Shown: positions 1 through 8,936, counted from the stretch's first letter. The stretch is DNA of 64,000 bases from Vagococcus entomophilus (GCF_003987595.1 NZ_NGJZ01000005.1:42962-106961), one strand, 5' to 3'. Notes: generated by a model from the letters alone, not told the origin. Numbers and translations are program-made.

Positions 1-495
1 ATCTACTGGATAATTGTCATATAGTCTGGTCTCTTGTTCATTTGCTGTTTTGATAAAAGCTTCGTAAGCAGAAAAATTACTCTCCATAATTTCTAAACTC
101 TCCGCAATATGCTTCAAATCATTATTGGGGACATCTACACTTTTTTGTTGAACAATTTTTTCGAGTTGCTTACGTGTGTTTTGAATGTCAGTATTGACTT
201 TTTCCATGCTTTGTAGTAATTGTTCTCGTTTTTTATAATTTTTATAAAGTGAACCTTCTTGCTCAGTAAAAGGCAATTTTCCATCAGTAGCAGCTTCTTG
301 ATCATCTTTAAAAACTGTATCAATCGTATCAACGAGTATTTGATAGTTTCGATAGTTTTTTTCTTGCTTCTGTAAGTTTTGCTTAAGATGAGCAACTGTT
401 TCCTTGGATTGATCTAATTCCTCGGTGATACCACAAGCAGAAAAAATAAGCACGCATGTAGCCAGTAGAATACCTGTAACAATTCCTTTTTTCAT
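1..495 (-). CDS. YkyA-like lipoprotein, partial (3' end outside window)
   Basis: An uninterrupted reverse-strand reading frame runs from an ATG at 495 off the left edge, giving 165 codons with no stop. The N-terminus is a short basic stretch, a hydrophobic core and a lipobox-like FSAC with Cys21, so it should be lipid-anchored outside the membrane. The rest is charged and strongly helical (LDQSKETVAHLKQNLQKQEKN and so on), like the YkyA family of putative cell-wall-binding lipoproteins. An AGAAAGGG ribosome site lies just upstream. In Bacillus subtilis ykyA is next to pdhA; here it is 32 kb away. The lipoprotein call is secure; the family assignment is from memory of the layout and is moderate. 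Confidence 0.7.
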   Translation of the reverse strand, partial: MKKGIVTGILLATCVLIFSACGITEELDQSKETVAHLKQNLQKQEKNYRNYQILVDTIDTVFKDDQEAATDGKLPFTEQEGSLYKNYKKREQLLQSMEKVNTDIQNTRKQLEKIVQQKSVDVPNNDLKHIAESLEIMESNFSAYEAFIKTANEQETRLYDNYPVD

Positions 496-655
496 CAAAA
501 AACCCTTTCTAATTTAGTAACTCTATCATATACGAAAATAGCGTATTCGGCTACTATTTTGAAAATAAAAGCCGAACTTCTAAGAATATAAGGGTGAAAG
601 CGTATGACTTATTACTTAAGTCTTTTCAGATGTTTGAAGTCACGCAACTAATAGT

Positions 656-683
656 TTGTCTTCATTTATGAATGTGATAAAAT
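656..683 (+). promoter_or_regulatory. Promoter for the ArAE-family gene
   Basis: TTGTCT and TAAAAT are separated by 16 nt, and a TG precedes the -10 by one base (extended -10). It lies 54 bp upstream of the start at 737. Assigned by sequence match only. Confidence 0.45.
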
Positions 684-736
684 AACCAGTAGAACTAATA
701 ATTGTTATATTTTTATGAAAGAAGAGGGAGGAAACA

Positions 737-1720
737 ATGAAAATAGGTTTAAGAACCGTAAAAACTGCAGTATGTGCAACGCTAGCTATTTTGATCGCAA
801 GTAGTTTAGGCCTGTTCTACCCAACATCAGCAGGAATTATTGCGATACTGAGTGTGACCAACACCAAAAGATCATCATTTCAAGTTGGATTTTATCGGAT
901 TTGTTCATTGGTTTTAGCCACTTGTATCGCATGGATTTGCTTTAAAACATTTGGCTACACACCTTTTGCCTTTGGTACTTTTTTAGTTTTATTTATTCCA
1001 ATTGCAGCAGCTTGGAAAATGTCAGAAGGAATTGCGGTAAGTTCCGTTTTAGTGACGCAATTTTTAGTGGAGCAAACAATGGATTTTTGGATAATAAAGA
1101 ATGCTTTCTTCCTCATGTTTATTGGACTGGGATTGTCATTACTAGCAAACTTATATATGCCAAATATTGAAAAAAAACTGAAATCCGATCAAGTGAAGAT
1201 TGAAGAAAAATTGCGTATCTTATTATATGAGATGGCCCAATTATTTGATCAAAAATCTCCAGAACTAAATACTTGTGACACATTGGTCGTAGAAGTCGAA
1301 GAAGCCTTAAAGCAAGGAGAAATTTGGGCGATTCAACATGCAGAAAATCAATTGTTGACACAAAATAGCTATTACATTCATTATTTGGATATGCGTCATG
1401 TCCAAGTACAGTTATTAAAATCAATGAATGTTTTACTTCATGATATTCATTTTGATATGGTAGCAGGAAAAGATATTAAGCAATTATTTGAAAGTACTGC
1501 GGAAACTCTTTCTGAAATGAATGATGGGCAAAAGATTGCCAAAAAAGTCCAAGATGTTTACCAAATTTATCGAGAGATGCCTTTGCCACAATCACGCAAA
1601 GAATTTGAAAACCGGGCGAAATTGTATCAGTTGCTTACACAGTTTGAAACCTTTATTAAAATCAAGATTGAGTTTGTTGAGCAACAGGAATTGTGGAAAC
1701 AAGGGAAAAAGGAAGTGTAA
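737..1720 (+). CDS. Aromatic acid exporter family (ArAE/FUSC-like) membrane protein
   Basis: The 327-residue protein has about four hydrophobic segments in residues 1-140, including LRTVKTAVCATLAILIAS and TSAGIIAILSV. A long soluble helical tail (about residues 150-327) follows. This is the layout of the ArAE/DUF939 proteins (COG4129, Bacillus YqjA-like), which are half-length relatives of FUSC-type efflux proteins; the substrate is unknown. A GGGAGGA ribosome site precedes the ATG. The following Nudix gene starts a few bases after this stop, so the two are probably co-transcribed. Confidence 0.8.
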   Translation: MKIGLRTVKTAVCATLAILIASSLGLFYPTSAGIIAILSVTNTKRSSFQVGFYRICSLVLATCIAWICFKTFGYTPFAFGTFLVLFIPIAAAWKMSEGIAVSSVLVTQFLVEQTMDFWIIKNAFFLMFIGLGLSLLANLYMPNIEKKLKSDQVKIEEKLRILLYEMAQLFDQKSPELNTCDTLVVEVEEALKQGEIWAIQHAENQLLTQNSYYIHYLDMRHVQVQLLKSMNVLLHDIHFDMVAGKDIKQLFESTAETLSEMNDGQKIAKKVQDVYQIYREMPLPQSRKEFENRAKLYQLLTQFETFIKIKIEFVEQQELWKQGKKEV

Positions 1721-1725
1721 AACAA

Positions 1726-2172
1726 GTGATAGAAAAGGCTATTTTTACGAATATGTGCATGGTTTACAATGGCGGTAAAGTACTAGTTCAAGATCGAGTA
1801 AAACCAGACTGGTCAGGTATCACGTTTCCTGGTGGGCATGTTGAATTAGAAGAATCCTTTATTCAATCAACCATTCGTGAAGTAAAAGAAGAAACGGGAC
1901 TGGAAATATGGAATTTGGAGTTGTGTGGGATAAAGCAATTTTTCTTAGAAGACGGGACTAGATATGTCGTATTTCTATATAAAACGAATTGTTACAAAGG
2001 AACGTTGCAGTCTTCGCGTGAGGGTGAAGTATTCTGGACAGATGTTGCAACCCTAGTTTCAAAGCAATTAGCGCCTAGTTTCGAACAAATGCTAGAAGTA
2101 TTTTTAGACGATAAGAAAAGTGAATGTGTTCATGAATTACGCAATGGACAATGGGAAATCTGTAACTATTAA
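1726..2172 (+). CDS. Nudix (MutT-type) hydrolase
   Basis: The 148-residue protein contains a complete Nudix box (GHVELEE followed seven residues later by REVKEETGL), which binds metal and hydrolyses nucleoside diphosphate-X substrates. It resembles the short 8-oxo-dGTP diphosphatase-like Nudix proteins of Firmicutes; the true substrate cannot be read from sequence. I choose the GTG at 1726, preceded at a good distance by AAAAAGGAAG. An in-frame ATG at 1693 would add eleven residues and overlap the upstream gene by 28 bp. A strong hairpin terminator follows the stop. Confidence 0.85.
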   Translation: MIEKAIFTNMCMVYNGGKVLVQDRVKPDWSGITFPGGHVELEESFIQSTIREVKEETGLEIWNLELCGIKQFFLEDGTRYVVFLYKTNCYKGTLQSSREGEVFWTDVATLVSKQLAPSFEQMLEVFLDDKKSECVHELRNGQWEICNY

Positions 2173-2228
2173 TATAAAAAAAGGAAGCGGAGCAATGGAA
2201 GTTGTCCACTTCCTTTTTTATATTTTTT
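2173..2228 (+). terminator. Rho-independent terminator after Nudix gene
   Basis: Inverted repeat of about 13 bp (TATAAAAAAAGGAAG against CTTCCTTTTTTATA) with a 21-nt loop, flanked by A and T runs. It could work in both directions. Confidence 0.75.
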
Positions 2229-2311
2229 TAAATGCTATAGCTAAAAGGTGAAATTTCTGTTTATAAAGGTTAGAATAAAGGAAATATACAGTAAATAGGG
2301 AGAGAAAACGT

Positions 2312-2884
2312 ATGCATAAAGCGCTGGTTTTAATTATTACTGATCAAATTTTGACACAGTATGCTTCGGAACAAAGTTTCTGTCAAAACTATTTAGACGT
2401 CACTTTGCATGAGTGGCAGCAATGGAAAAAAGGAAATAGTGGACTCAATGCTGAAAAAATGCAAAAAATTAAAAATTTATTTTCCGATTATGAATGGATG
2501 CTGGTACAAAAAACGGTTCAGCGTACGGCCTTACTCCCAGAAAAACGAAACTACGTTGTGCTAGAGTACAAGCACCTAAAAACATTAATTGCCAAAAAAT
2601 GGTTGGACACAGGTGCGGCTGAAGTAGAGTTGATTACCCAAAAAAGTTCGTTTCAAAAAGCCACCAAGGAAAATCTATATAATAAAACGATTCAGTTGCG
2701 TGTTGTGATGGATTACGGGGTGTGGGGATATGAGGATATTTTAGAATTTTACCTGCCAGCCATTGTCCAAAATCAAATTGAAGAGTCCCAAGTGAATTTG
2801 CTCGAATGGGTAAATGATCAATTGACTGAGACCTATGTTAAAAAGTTGCCAAATTCAGAAATTATAGAGGATGAAAATGAGTGA
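2312..2884 (+). CDS. Uncharacterised protein with possible N-terminal HTH
   Basis: The 190-residue soluble protein has no signal peptide or membrane segment. Residues about 12-60 (QYASEQSFCQNYLDVTLHEWQQWKKG then LNAEKMQKIKNLF) look like a degenerate Cro/CI-type helix-turn-helix. The remainder is a mixed alpha/beta region with an acidic C-terminus (EIIEDENE). I do not recognise a characterised family. It follows a terminator and has its own ribosome site (AGGGAGAG). Its stop overlaps the GTG start of the VanY-like carboxypeptidase gene, so the two are translationally coupled. Confidence 0.65.
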   Translation: MHKALVLIITDQILTQYASEQSFCQNYLDVTLHEWQQWKKGNSGLNAEKMQKIKNLFSDYEWMLVQKTVQRTALLPEKRNYVVLEYKHLKTLIAKKWLDTGAAEVELITQKSSFQKATKENLYNKTIQLRVVMDYGVWGYEDILEFYLPAIVQNQIEESQVNLLEWVNDQLTETYVKKLPNSEIIEDENE

Positions 2885-3651
2885 AGAAAAAAATTGCGTT
2901 ATTTTTAATTGGGCTTCTTTTTTTAAGCGGAATTTTTTTAGGGATAGAAAAGGCTGGCGAAAAGTCTAAACACTCTACGATAACAACCACAACAAGCACA
3001 ACAAGCACAACAACGCAAACGAACAAGCAAAAAAAGAAAAATGCGGTAAAATCAGAGTTGCCCGATGTTTCAGTAAAAGACTGGAATCTTTTATTAGTAA
3101 ATGCTCATAATACCGTGAAGGACCGTCAACCAAATCTCACAAGCTTAGCAAACGGGCAACAATTAGATGAAAAGGTCTATCCTTATTATGTCCAGCTTAG
3201 CGAGGCTGCAAGACAAGCTGGTTATACGTTACTTGCCATTTCTGGTTACCGGTCGGTTGCTTACCAACAGCAGCTTTTAAACAATGATATTCAATCTTAT
3301 CTCAATCAAGGTTATTCTCAAGAAGCGGCTAAGAAAAAAGCGCTTGAGTACATGACGGAGCCAGGAACGAGCGAACATCATACAGGTCTGGCAATTGATG
3401 TTTTAGAACAAACTTGGTATGAAAAAGGCAATGCTTTAGAGACCAGTTTTGGAGAAACAAAAGCTGGAGAATGGTTAGCTCAAAATGCCGCAACTTATGG
3501 TTTTATCATTCGCTACCCTAAAGGAAAAGAAGACATTACTGGGATTCAGTATGAACCTTGGCATTTACGGTTCGTTGGCAAAGAAAATGCTCTATATATG
3601 GCTAAACATCAACTGGTTTTAGAAGAATATCTCGCATTATTAAAGGATTAG
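2881..3651 (+). CDS. VanY/LdcB-family D,D- or L,D-carboxypeptidase, membrane-anchored
   Basis: The 256-residue protein has an N-terminal hydrophobic anchor (residues 4-21) and a Thr/Ser-rich linker with a TTT-TST run at about 33-46. The VanY peptidase domain carries SGYRSVAYQQ, EPGTSEHHTGLAIDV (His and Asp zinc ligands) and EPWHLRFVG (last His ligand). Such enzymes trim the terminal D-Ala of peptidoglycan stem peptides outside the cell; DacB/LdcB-type specificity cannot be excluded. The GTG start overlaps the preceding stop. The glucosaminidase gene follows after 8 nt, forming a wall-remodelling pair. No vancomycin-resistance context is visible, so this is housekeeping. Confidence 0.85.
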   Translation: MKKKIALFLIGLLFLSGIFLGIEKAGEKSKHSTITTTTSTTSTTTQTNKQKKKNAVKSELPDVSVKDWNLLLVNAHNTVKDRQPNLTSLANGQQLDEKVYPYYVQLSEAARQAGYTLLAISGYRSVAYQQQLLNNDIQSYLNQGYSQEAAKKKALEYMTEPGTSEHHTGLAIDVLEQTWYEKGNALETSFGETKAGEWLAQNAATYGFIIRYPKGKEDITGIQYEPWHLRFVGKENALYMAKHQLVLEEYLALLKD

Positions 3652-3659
3652 GAGACTAG

Positions 3660-4286
3660 ATGAGCAAATTAAAAAGAAAACGTCAAAAAAAAATTAAGCA
3701 AGTCAGCAAGTCAGTTGCAAAAATAGTTAGTCTATTTTTGATCTTAGGAATGCTATTTATAGTTGTTTTACAGCATTTATCAACAAGTGTACAACAGACA
3801 AACGACTCTAGTGACACTCAAGAGCAAACCCAACAGACTTTTATAGCAGAGCTCCTGCCACATGCTAAAGAGTTGCAGAAACAATATGGCATACTTCCTA
3901 GTATCATACTGGGACAGGCTATTTTAGAATCTGATTGGGGAAAAAGCCAGTTAGGCAAAGACTATCACAATTTATTTGGGATTAAAGCGGGAGATGCGGA
4001 AGATAAGGTTGAATTAAAAACAAAAGAATACGAAGATGGCAAATGGAAAGAAATTACGGCTGCTTTTAAAGTTTACCCCAATTGGCAAGCTTCAATGACC
4101 GATCACACTTTGCTTTTTGTCAATGGCGTTTCATGGAATACGACAATATATCAAAATGTTTTGAAAGCAACGAATTATAAAGTGGCAGCACAAGCTTTAC
4201 AAGATGCGGGATATGCAACAGATCCAGATTATGCCAGTAAAATCACCTCGGTAATTGAAACCTATCAGTTAAACCAATACGATTAA
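3660..4286 (+). CDS. GH73 mannosyl-glycoprotein endo-beta-N-acetylglucosaminidase (autolysin)
   Basis: The 208-residue protein begins with a very basic cytoplasmic stretch (KLKRKRQKKIKQ) and one membrane anchor (about residues 22-41). The glucosaminidase domain follows. ILGQAILESDWGKSQLG contains the catalytic Glu of family GH73, and YHNLFGIKAG and the C-terminal ATDPDYASKI are typical of LytG/AcmB-like enzymes. It should cut N-acetylglucosaminyl bonds in peptidoglycan while tethered to the membrane. It has no cell-wall-binding repeats. It is downstream of and probably co-transcribed with the carboxypeptidase. Confidence 0.88.
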   Translation: MSKLKRKRQKKIKQVSKSVAKIVSLFLILGMLFIVVLQHLSTSVQQTNDSSDTQEQTQQTFIAELLPHAKELQKQYGILPSIILGQAILESDWGKSQLGKDYHNLFGIKAGDAEDKVELKTKEYEDGKWKEITAAFKVYPNWQASMTDHTLLFVNGVSWNTTIYQNVLKATNYKVAAQALQDAGYATDPDYASKITSVIETYQLNQYD

Positions 4287-4299
4287 ATAAACGAACGAA
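4287..4299 (+). promoter_or_regulatory. PurBox-like sequence in leader of the TIM-barrel gene
   Basis: ATAAACGAAC directly precedes the ribosome site and matches about 10 of 13 positions of the PurR box AWWWCCGAACWWT. The nearby CGAACAAAT is also found in the purC leader. Weak on its own. Confidence 0.3.
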
Positions 4300-4322
4300 C
4301 AAATTCAAGGAGTGAATCTAAA

Positions 4323-5012
4323 ATGTCTGAAAAGAAAAAAGAGATACCTGAGATTATGACCGAACTAAGGAAAGATATTGTAAAAGTTCCGAAAGTCATA
4401 CGTGAGTGTAGTGGAATTAGAATTTTTGGGAAACGAATTAAATCAATTATTTACACAACAGATATTGCGATTATAAGAAATACGGATGCAGATGCGGTTA
4501 TTGCGGTGTATCCTTTCACTCCGCATCCAACAATTATTAAAAGTATCACAGAAGCAGCGGATATTCCAGTTTTTTCAGGTGTGGGGGGAGGCTTGACGCA
4601 AGGACAACGTTCGGTTTATATGAGTATTTTTGCCGAGGCGCAGGGTTCGATTGGGGTAGTAGTAAATGCTCCAACACCGATTGAAACCATCAAAAATGTG
4701 AAAGAGGCAGTTGATGTGCCGATTATTGGAACAATCACTTCGATTTACACGCCGATTCGGGAAAAGATTGAAGCTGGGGTTTCTATTTTAAACGTTAGTG
4801 GTGGGAGGCATACAGCAGCTATTGTTCGCAAAATTAGAAAAGAGTTTGGCGAAATTCCAATTATAGCTACTGGTGGACCAACAGATGAGTCCAACCTAGA
4901 AACCATCAAAGCTGGAGCTAACGCTTTAACGTACACACCTCCAACAAATGGAGAACTATTTAGTAAAAAAATGGAGTTATATAGAAAAACAGAAAAAACG
5001 AATTATGAATGA
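4323..5012 (+). CDS. TIM-barrel (beta/alpha) protein of unknown function
   Basis: The 229-residue soluble protein has alternating beta strands and helices. Glycine-rich phosphate-binding-like loops (FSGVGGGLTQG, LNVSGGRHTAAI, IIATGGPTDES) occur near the ends of strands, as in phosphate-binding TIM barrels. Similar proteins are often labelled only as hydrolases; I do not know a proven activity. A good ribosome site (CAAGGAG) lies 11 nt before the ATG. A PurBox-like sequence in its leader, and xpt just downstream, hint at a link to purine metabolism; that is inference. Confidence 0.65.
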   Translation: MSEKKKEIPEIMTELRKDIVKVPKVIRECSGIRIFGKRIKSIIYTTDIAIIRNTDADAVIAVYPFTPHPTIIKSITEAADIPVFSGVGGGLTQGQRSVYMSIFAEAQGSIGVVVNAPTPIETIKNVKEAVDVPIIGTITSIYTPIREKIEAGVSILNVSGGRHTAAIVRKIRKEFGEIPIIATGGPTDESNLETIKAGANALTYTPPTNGELFSKKMELYRKTEKTNYE

Positions 5013-5037
5013 TGATGTATGCAAAATGTTCGCTTTT
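4994..5037. promoter_or_regulatory. Paired PurBoxes upstream of xpt
   Basis: A forward box AAAAACGAATTAT (4994-5006, 11/13 to AWWWCCGAACWWT) and a reverse box AATGTTCGCTTTT (5025-5037, 12/13 on the minus strand) face each other across 18 bp. This is close to the paired inverted arrangement described for Bacillus PurR. They sit directly upstream of the xpt promoter. Confidence 0.55.
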
Positions 5038-5051
5038 TTTCAATAAAAAAC

Positions 5052-5080
5052 TTGCGCTTTCTTTTATTTTAATAGATAAT
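5052..5080 (+). promoter_or_regulatory. xpt promoter
   Basis: TTGCGC and GATAAT are separated by 17 nt, downstream of the PurBox pair. The transcript leader would be about 115 nt. No purine riboswitch core is recognisable in it. Confidence 0.5.
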
Positions 5081-5202
5081 GACTATGAGTAGATCAATAT
5101 TTTTATCTGAGTAGATGTAAAAGCAATCCGCTTTAAACGGGATTGTTTATAAAAAATTGAAGTGTTGAAAAAGAGTTGCTTATTATTAAGGAGGATAATG
5201 GT

Positions 5203-5781
5203 TTGAATTTTTTAGAAAAGCGAATTCAGCAAGAAGGTTCGGTATTAGATGGGAATGTGTTAAAAGTTGACCAGTTTTTGACACACCAAGTTGACGCGCA
5301 ATTAATGCAGAAAATTGGCGAAGAGTTTGCAGCAAAGTTTCAAGCGAAAAACATTACGAAAGTCATCACTATTGAAGCGTCCGGAATTGCGCCTGCTGTT
5401 TTTACTGGTCTTTCTTTGGGTGTTCCAGTTATTTTTGCAAGAAAACAAAAAAGTGTCACAATGGAAGATGAATTGTTATGTACAGAGGTTTACTCGTACA
5501 CTAAAAAGGTTACTAGTACAGTCTCTATTTCAAGTAAATTTTTAACACCGACTGACAATGTCCTGGTTATTGATGATTTTTTAGCAAATGGACAGGCAGC
5601 ATTGGGGCTTTCGGAGTTGTGTCAAAAAGCTGGTGCGACGGTTACAGGGATTGGAATCGTCATTGAAAAGTCGTTTCAATCGGGCAGAGAACTGCTTGAA
5701 AAAGCTGGTTTCGATGTTTATTCGTTGGCACGTATTGCTTCGCTAGAAAATCAGCAAGTCCAATTTTTAACAGAGAAATAA
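5203..5781 (+). CDS. xpt: Xanthine phosphoribosyltransferase
   Basis: This 192-residue enzyme converts xanthine and PRPP to XMP in the cytoplasm (purine salvage). The PRPP-binding loop is [17 protein letters not shown] and the N-terminal region ([24 protein letters not shown]) is typical of Xpt. The start chosen is the TTG at 5203, eight bases after AAGGAGG; a longer in-frame TTG at 5176 has no ribosome site. The resulting N-terminus [12 protein letters not shown] and length match the family. A PurBox pair and a promoter precede it, and a terminator separates it from purE. Confidence 0.93.
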   Translation: MNFLEKRIQQEGSVLDGNVLKVDQFLTHQVDAQLMQKIGEEFAAKFQAKNITKVITIEASGIAPAVFTGLSLGVPVIFARKQKSVTMEDELLCTEVYSYTKKVTSTVSISSKFLTPTDNVLVIDDFLANGQAALGLSELCQKAGATVTGIGIVIEKSFQSGRELLEKAGFDVYSLARIASLENQQVQFLTEK

Positions 5782-5794
5782 TCTCAAGTATGAG

Positions 5795-5827
5795 AACAAT
5801 ACTTTATAAAAAAAGTGTTGTTTTTCT
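5795..5827 (+). terminator. Terminator after xpt
   Basis: AACAATACTT pairs with AAGTGTTGTT (one G-U) around a short A-rich loop, followed by TTTTTCTTTTT. Confidence 0.65.
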
Positions 5828-5884
5828 TTTTCGATTGTATATATAGCATAAGATGAAAGATGAAAAAGAGAGGAGAAATTTTGT

Positions 5885-6373
5885 ATGTGTCCAAAGGTAT
5901 CTGTTATAATGGGGAGTGTGTCTGACTGGGAAACGATGAAAGAAACCGTAAATATGCTAGCTCAATTCGGCATTGATTATGAAAAAAAAGTGGTTTCAGC
6001 GCATCGTATGCCACAGGAGATGCTTGCTCATGCAAAAGAAGCTCAAAGTTCTGGCGTTCAAGTAATCATCGCAGGTGCAGGAGGAGCGGCCCATTTACCT
6101 GGGATGGTTGCTGCAAATACGGTATTACCTGTTATTGGAGTACCAATCCAAACGAGTACTTTAAATGGAGTCGATTCATTACTCTCAATTGTGCAGATGC
6201 CTGCTGGAATTCCAGTTGCAACTACTGCTATAGGGCGTGCAGGCGCAAAGAATGCTGCTTTATTAGCAGTTCAAATCTTAGCGATAAACAATGAGCAATT
6301 AAAAAAAAAATTAGAGGACTATCGAAGTGAAATGAACAAAAATGCAATAGAAAGTAGTGATAAGCTTGTCTGA
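5885..6373 (+). CDS. purE: N5-carboxyaminoimidazole ribonucleotide mutase, class I PurE
   Basis: The 162-residue cytoplasmic enzyme moves the carboxyl group of N5-CAIR to give CAIR. Diagnostic motifs are the N-terminal [21 protein letters not shown] and [11 protein letters not shown], the substrate-binding loops of class I PurE. RBS AGAGGAG precedes the ATG. The 3' end overlaps purK by 17 bp, so purE-purK are coupled, fitting the two-step PurK/PurE route. Terminator-proximal sequence upstream offers only a weak TTGTTT-N16-TATATA promoter. Confidence 0.95.
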   Translation: MCPKVSVIMGSVSDWETMKETVNMLAQFGIDYEKKVVSAHRMPQEMLAHAKEAQSSGVQVIIAGAGGAAHLPGMVAANTVLPVIGVPIQTSTLNGVDSLLSIVQMPAGIPVATTAIGRAGAKNAALLAVQILAINNEQLKKKLEDYRSEMNKNAIESSDKLV

Positions 6374-7490
6374 AATGATACTTCCAGGTCAAACAATAGG
6401 AATTATAGGTGGGGGTCAGCTTGGGAAAATGCTTTGTCTTTCCGCAAAAAAAATGGGGTTTGAAGTAGGAGTACTGGATCCTTTGGAAAGTTGTCCAGCA
6501 GCGCAAGTCGCGGATTGGCAAATTGTCGGGGGGTACAGCGATGAGTTTGCTTTAGAAAAAATGGCACAACGTTGTGATGTGTTGACCTATGAATTCGAAA
6601 ATGTAGATGCTGAGGTTCTAAAACTTGCTGAAAAAGCGGTACCCATCCCTCAAGGAAGTAAGCTTTTAGAAATTACACAAGATCGTTTGCTCGAAAAAGC
6701 TTTTTTAGATGTAAACAACATCAACATTGCTCCGTATGCAACGATTGTTAAGTTATCTGATATTGAGGAAAGTATAGATAGTATAGGATTTCCTTGTGTA
6801 TTAAAAACCACCCGGGGAGGATATGACGGCAAAGGACAACATGTGATGAATAGCATGTCGGATATCCAAGGATGTATACCACTGACTAAAAGTGGGACCT
6901 GTGTGTTGGAAGCTTGGATTCCATTTGAAAAAGAGCTTTCTATTCTGATTGCAGCGAATAGTCGAGCAGAAACGATGGTTTTTCCAGTCGTGGAAAATAC
7001 CCATAGAAATAATATTTTGCACCAAACGATTGCGCCTGCCAAGATTCCAGATGAAGTAATTGAAGAAGTTGAACGAATTGGCAAAGCAATTGCTGAAAGT
7101 ATAGAGTTAAGAGGTGTGATGGCAGTGGAGTTATTTCTCGCAAAAAATGGCAGTATCTATGTCAATGAGTTAGCGCCACGTCCGCATAATTCAGGGCATT
7201 ATTCCATTGAAGCTTGTGAAGTTTCACAATTTGATGCCCATATCCGAGGCATCTGTAACTGGCCACTGCCTCAGACCCCTAATTTACTTTCTCCGGCGAT
7301 GATGGTAAATATTTTAGGCCAACATTTTGCGGAGGCTATTACTGAAATTGAAGCAAAGCCCGAATGGAATTTTCACTTTTATGGAAAAAAACAAGCGAAA
7401 TATAATCGTAAAATGGGGCATATCACAATTTTGACTAAAAATATTGACGAAACCAAACAAGAAATTAAAGAGACGAATATCTGGGATTAA
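6357..7490 (+). CDS. purK: N5-carboxyaminoimidazole ribonucleotide synthase
   Basis: This 377-residue ATP-grasp enzyme makes N5-CAIR from AIR, bicarbonate and ATP. It shows [15 protein letters not shown] at the N-terminus, the ATP-grasp core ([31 protein letters not shown]) and the C-terminal [18 protein letters not shown] that binds metal and ATP. The GTG at 6357 lies inside purE. An ATG at 6375 is also possible, and neither has a clear ribosome site, suggesting translational coupling to purE. purB follows after 16 nt. Confidence 0.93.
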   Translation: MISLSEMILPGQTIGIIGGGQLGKMLCLSAKKMGFEVGVLDPLESCPAAQVADWQIVGGYSDEFALEKMAQRCDVLTYEFENVDAEVLKLAEKAVPIPQGSKLLEITQDRLLEKAFLDVNNINIAPYATIVKLSDIEESIDSIGFPCVLKTTRGGYDGKGQHVMNSMSDIQGCIPLTKSGTCVLEAWIPFEKELSILIAANSRAETMVFPVVENTHRNNILHQTIAPAKIPDEVIEEVERIGKAIAESIELRGVMAVELFLAKNGSIYVNELAPRPHNSGHYSIEACEVSQFDAHIRGICNWPLPQTPNLLSPAMMVNILGQHFAEAITEIEAKPEWNFHFYGKKQAKYNRKMGHITILTKNIDETKQEIKETNIWD

Positions 7491-7506
7491 TAAAGGAGAT
7501 AAAGAG

Positions 7507-8799
7507 ATGATTGAAAGATATAGTCGACCAGAAATGAGTCGAATATGGACCGATACAAATCGCTATCAAGCGTGGTTAGAAGTTGAAATTTTGGCAGATG
7601 AAGCTTGGGCTGAATTGGGAGAGATTCCAAGAGAAGATGTGAAGAAAATCCGAACACATGCCACGTTTGATGTTGAGAGGATTTTGGAAATTGAAGCTAG
7701 CACACGTCATGATGTCGTCGCTTTTACAAGAGCTGTATCTGAGTCTTTGGGTGAAGAAAGAAAGTGGATTCACTATGGACTGACAAGTACGGATGTAGTT
7801 GATACTGCGTACGGTTATTTATTGAAGCAAGCCAATGATATTTTGCGTAAAGATTTAGAACGCTTCCTTAAAATTATCGGTGAGAAAGCGCAACAATATA
7901 AAGAGACAGTATGTATGGGACGAACACACGGAGTACATGCAGAACCAACGACTTTTGGCTTAAAACTAGCGATGTGGTATTCGGAGATGAAGCGGAACAT
8001 TGAACGTTTCGATCGTGCGGCTAAAGGAGTAGAAGCTGGTAAAATTAGTGGAGCTGTAGGGACATTTGCAAACATTCCAACTTTTGTTGAAAGTTATGTC
8101 TGTGAAAAGCTGGGCATTCGTGCACAGGAAATCTCGACGCAAGTTTTACCACGTGATTTGCATGCCGATTATGTTGCCGCAATGGCCTTAATTGCAACCA
8201 GTATCGAAAAATTTGCGACAGAGATCCGTGGACTGCAAAAATCTGAAACACGTGAGGTAGAGGAATTTTTTGCTAAAGGACAAAAAGGTTCTTCCGCAAT
8301 GCCGCATAAACGTAATCCAATTGGTTCTGAAAATATGTGCGGACTAGCACGGGTAGTCCGAGGGCATATGGTCACTGCCTATGAAGACGTGACGCTGTGG
8401 CATGAGCGCGACATCTCGCATTCATCTGCAGAGCGCATTATCATACCCGATACAACTATTTTATTAAACTATATGTTGAATCGTTTTGGGAATATTGTTA
8501 AAAATTTGACTGTTTTCCCAGAAAATATGAAACGCAACATGGAGGCGACTTTTGGTTTGATTTATAGTCAACGCGTGCTACTAAAATTAATTGATAAAGG
8601 ATTAAGTAGAGAAGACGCGTATGACTTGGTGCAACCTAAAACAGCCTATGCATGGGACCATCAAACAGCGTTTCGCCCACTTTTAGAGCAAGATGAAAAA
8701 ATTATGTCAATTTTAACGACCAAAGATATTGCCGATGCGTTTGACTATCGCTATCATCTGAAAAATGTGGATGAAATCTTTAATCGAGTTGGCTTGTAA
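7507..8799 (+). CDS. purB: Adenylosuccinate lyase
   Basis: The 430-residue enzyme acts twice in purine synthesis: it cleaves SAICAR to AICAR and adenylosuccinate to AMP, releasing fumarate. Evidence is the fumarase/aspartase superfamily signature [10 protein letters not shown], plus the catalytic-region motifs TSTDVVDT and [15 protein letters not shown]. The ATG at 7507 follows AAAGGAGAT at ideal spacing; the frame is open upstream but that stretch is purK sequence. It ends the purEKB cluster and is followed by a very strong terminator, so purC onward is a separate transcription unit. Confidence 0.96.
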   Translation: MIERYSRPEMSRIWTDTNRYQAWLEVEILADEAWAELGEIPREDVKKIRTHATFDVERILEIEASTRHDVVAFTRAVSESLGEERKWIHYGLTSTDVVDTAYGYLLKQANDILRKDLERFLKIIGEKAQQYKETVCMGRTHGVHAEPTTFGLKLAMWYSEMKRNIERFDRAAKGVEAGKISGAVGTFANIPTFVESYVCEKLGIRAQEISTQVLPRDLHADYVAAMALIATSIEKFATEIRGLQKSETREVEEFFAKGQKGSSAMPHKRNPIGSENMCGLARVVRGHMVTAYEDVTLWHERDISHSSAERIIIPDTTILLNYMLNRFGNIVKNLTVFPENMKRNMEATFGLIYSQRVLLKLIDKGLSREDAYDLVQPKTAYAWDHQTAFRPLLEQDEKIMSILTTKDIADAFDYRYHLKNVDEIFNRVGL

Positions 8800-8805
8800 T
8801 CGTGT

Positions 8806-8851
8806 AAAAAAGAGTATCGTTTTTCTTATTCAAAAACGATACTCTTTTTTT
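8806..8851 (+). terminator. Strong terminator between purB and purC
   Basis: A perfect 19-bp stem (AAAAAAGAGTATCGTTTTT and its complement) encloses a 7-nt loop and is followed by T residues. The flanking A and T runs make it potentially bidirectional. Confidence 0.9.
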
Positions 8852-8860
8852 AAATAGATA

Positions 8861-8873
8861 AAACACGAACGAT
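8861..8873 (+). promoter_or_regulatory. PurBox-like site upstream of the purC promoter
   Basis: AAACACGAACGAT matches 10 of 13 PurBox positions and is centred about 75 bp before the predicted purC start site. That is the position reported for the activating PurBox in Lactococcus lactis. A second ACACGAAC lies at 8956-8963, just after the predicted start of transcription. Confidence 0.45.
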
Positions 8874-8908
8874 TTTAATGTTTTTTAAACAAATGTACAT
8901 AAATATGT

Positions 8909-8936
8909 TTGTTTTTTTTGTTTTTATTGGTATTAT
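8909..8936 (+). promoter_or_regulatory. purC operon promoter
   Basis: TTGTTT, 16-nt spacer and TATTAT with an extended TGG just before the -10. It is located between the two ACACGAAC elements. Confidence 0.5.

Noticed and set aside
2881..3651. Vancomycin-resistance VanY gene
   Set aside because: No vanRS, vanH, vanA/B or vanX genes are near; the gene sits with a GH73 hydrolase and fits a housekeeping carboxypeptidase.
5085..5202. Purine riboswitch in the xpt leader
   Set aside because: Neither the conserved TATAAT-type P1 segment nor the two kissing loops of the purine aptamer could be recognised. The PurBox pair explains control better.
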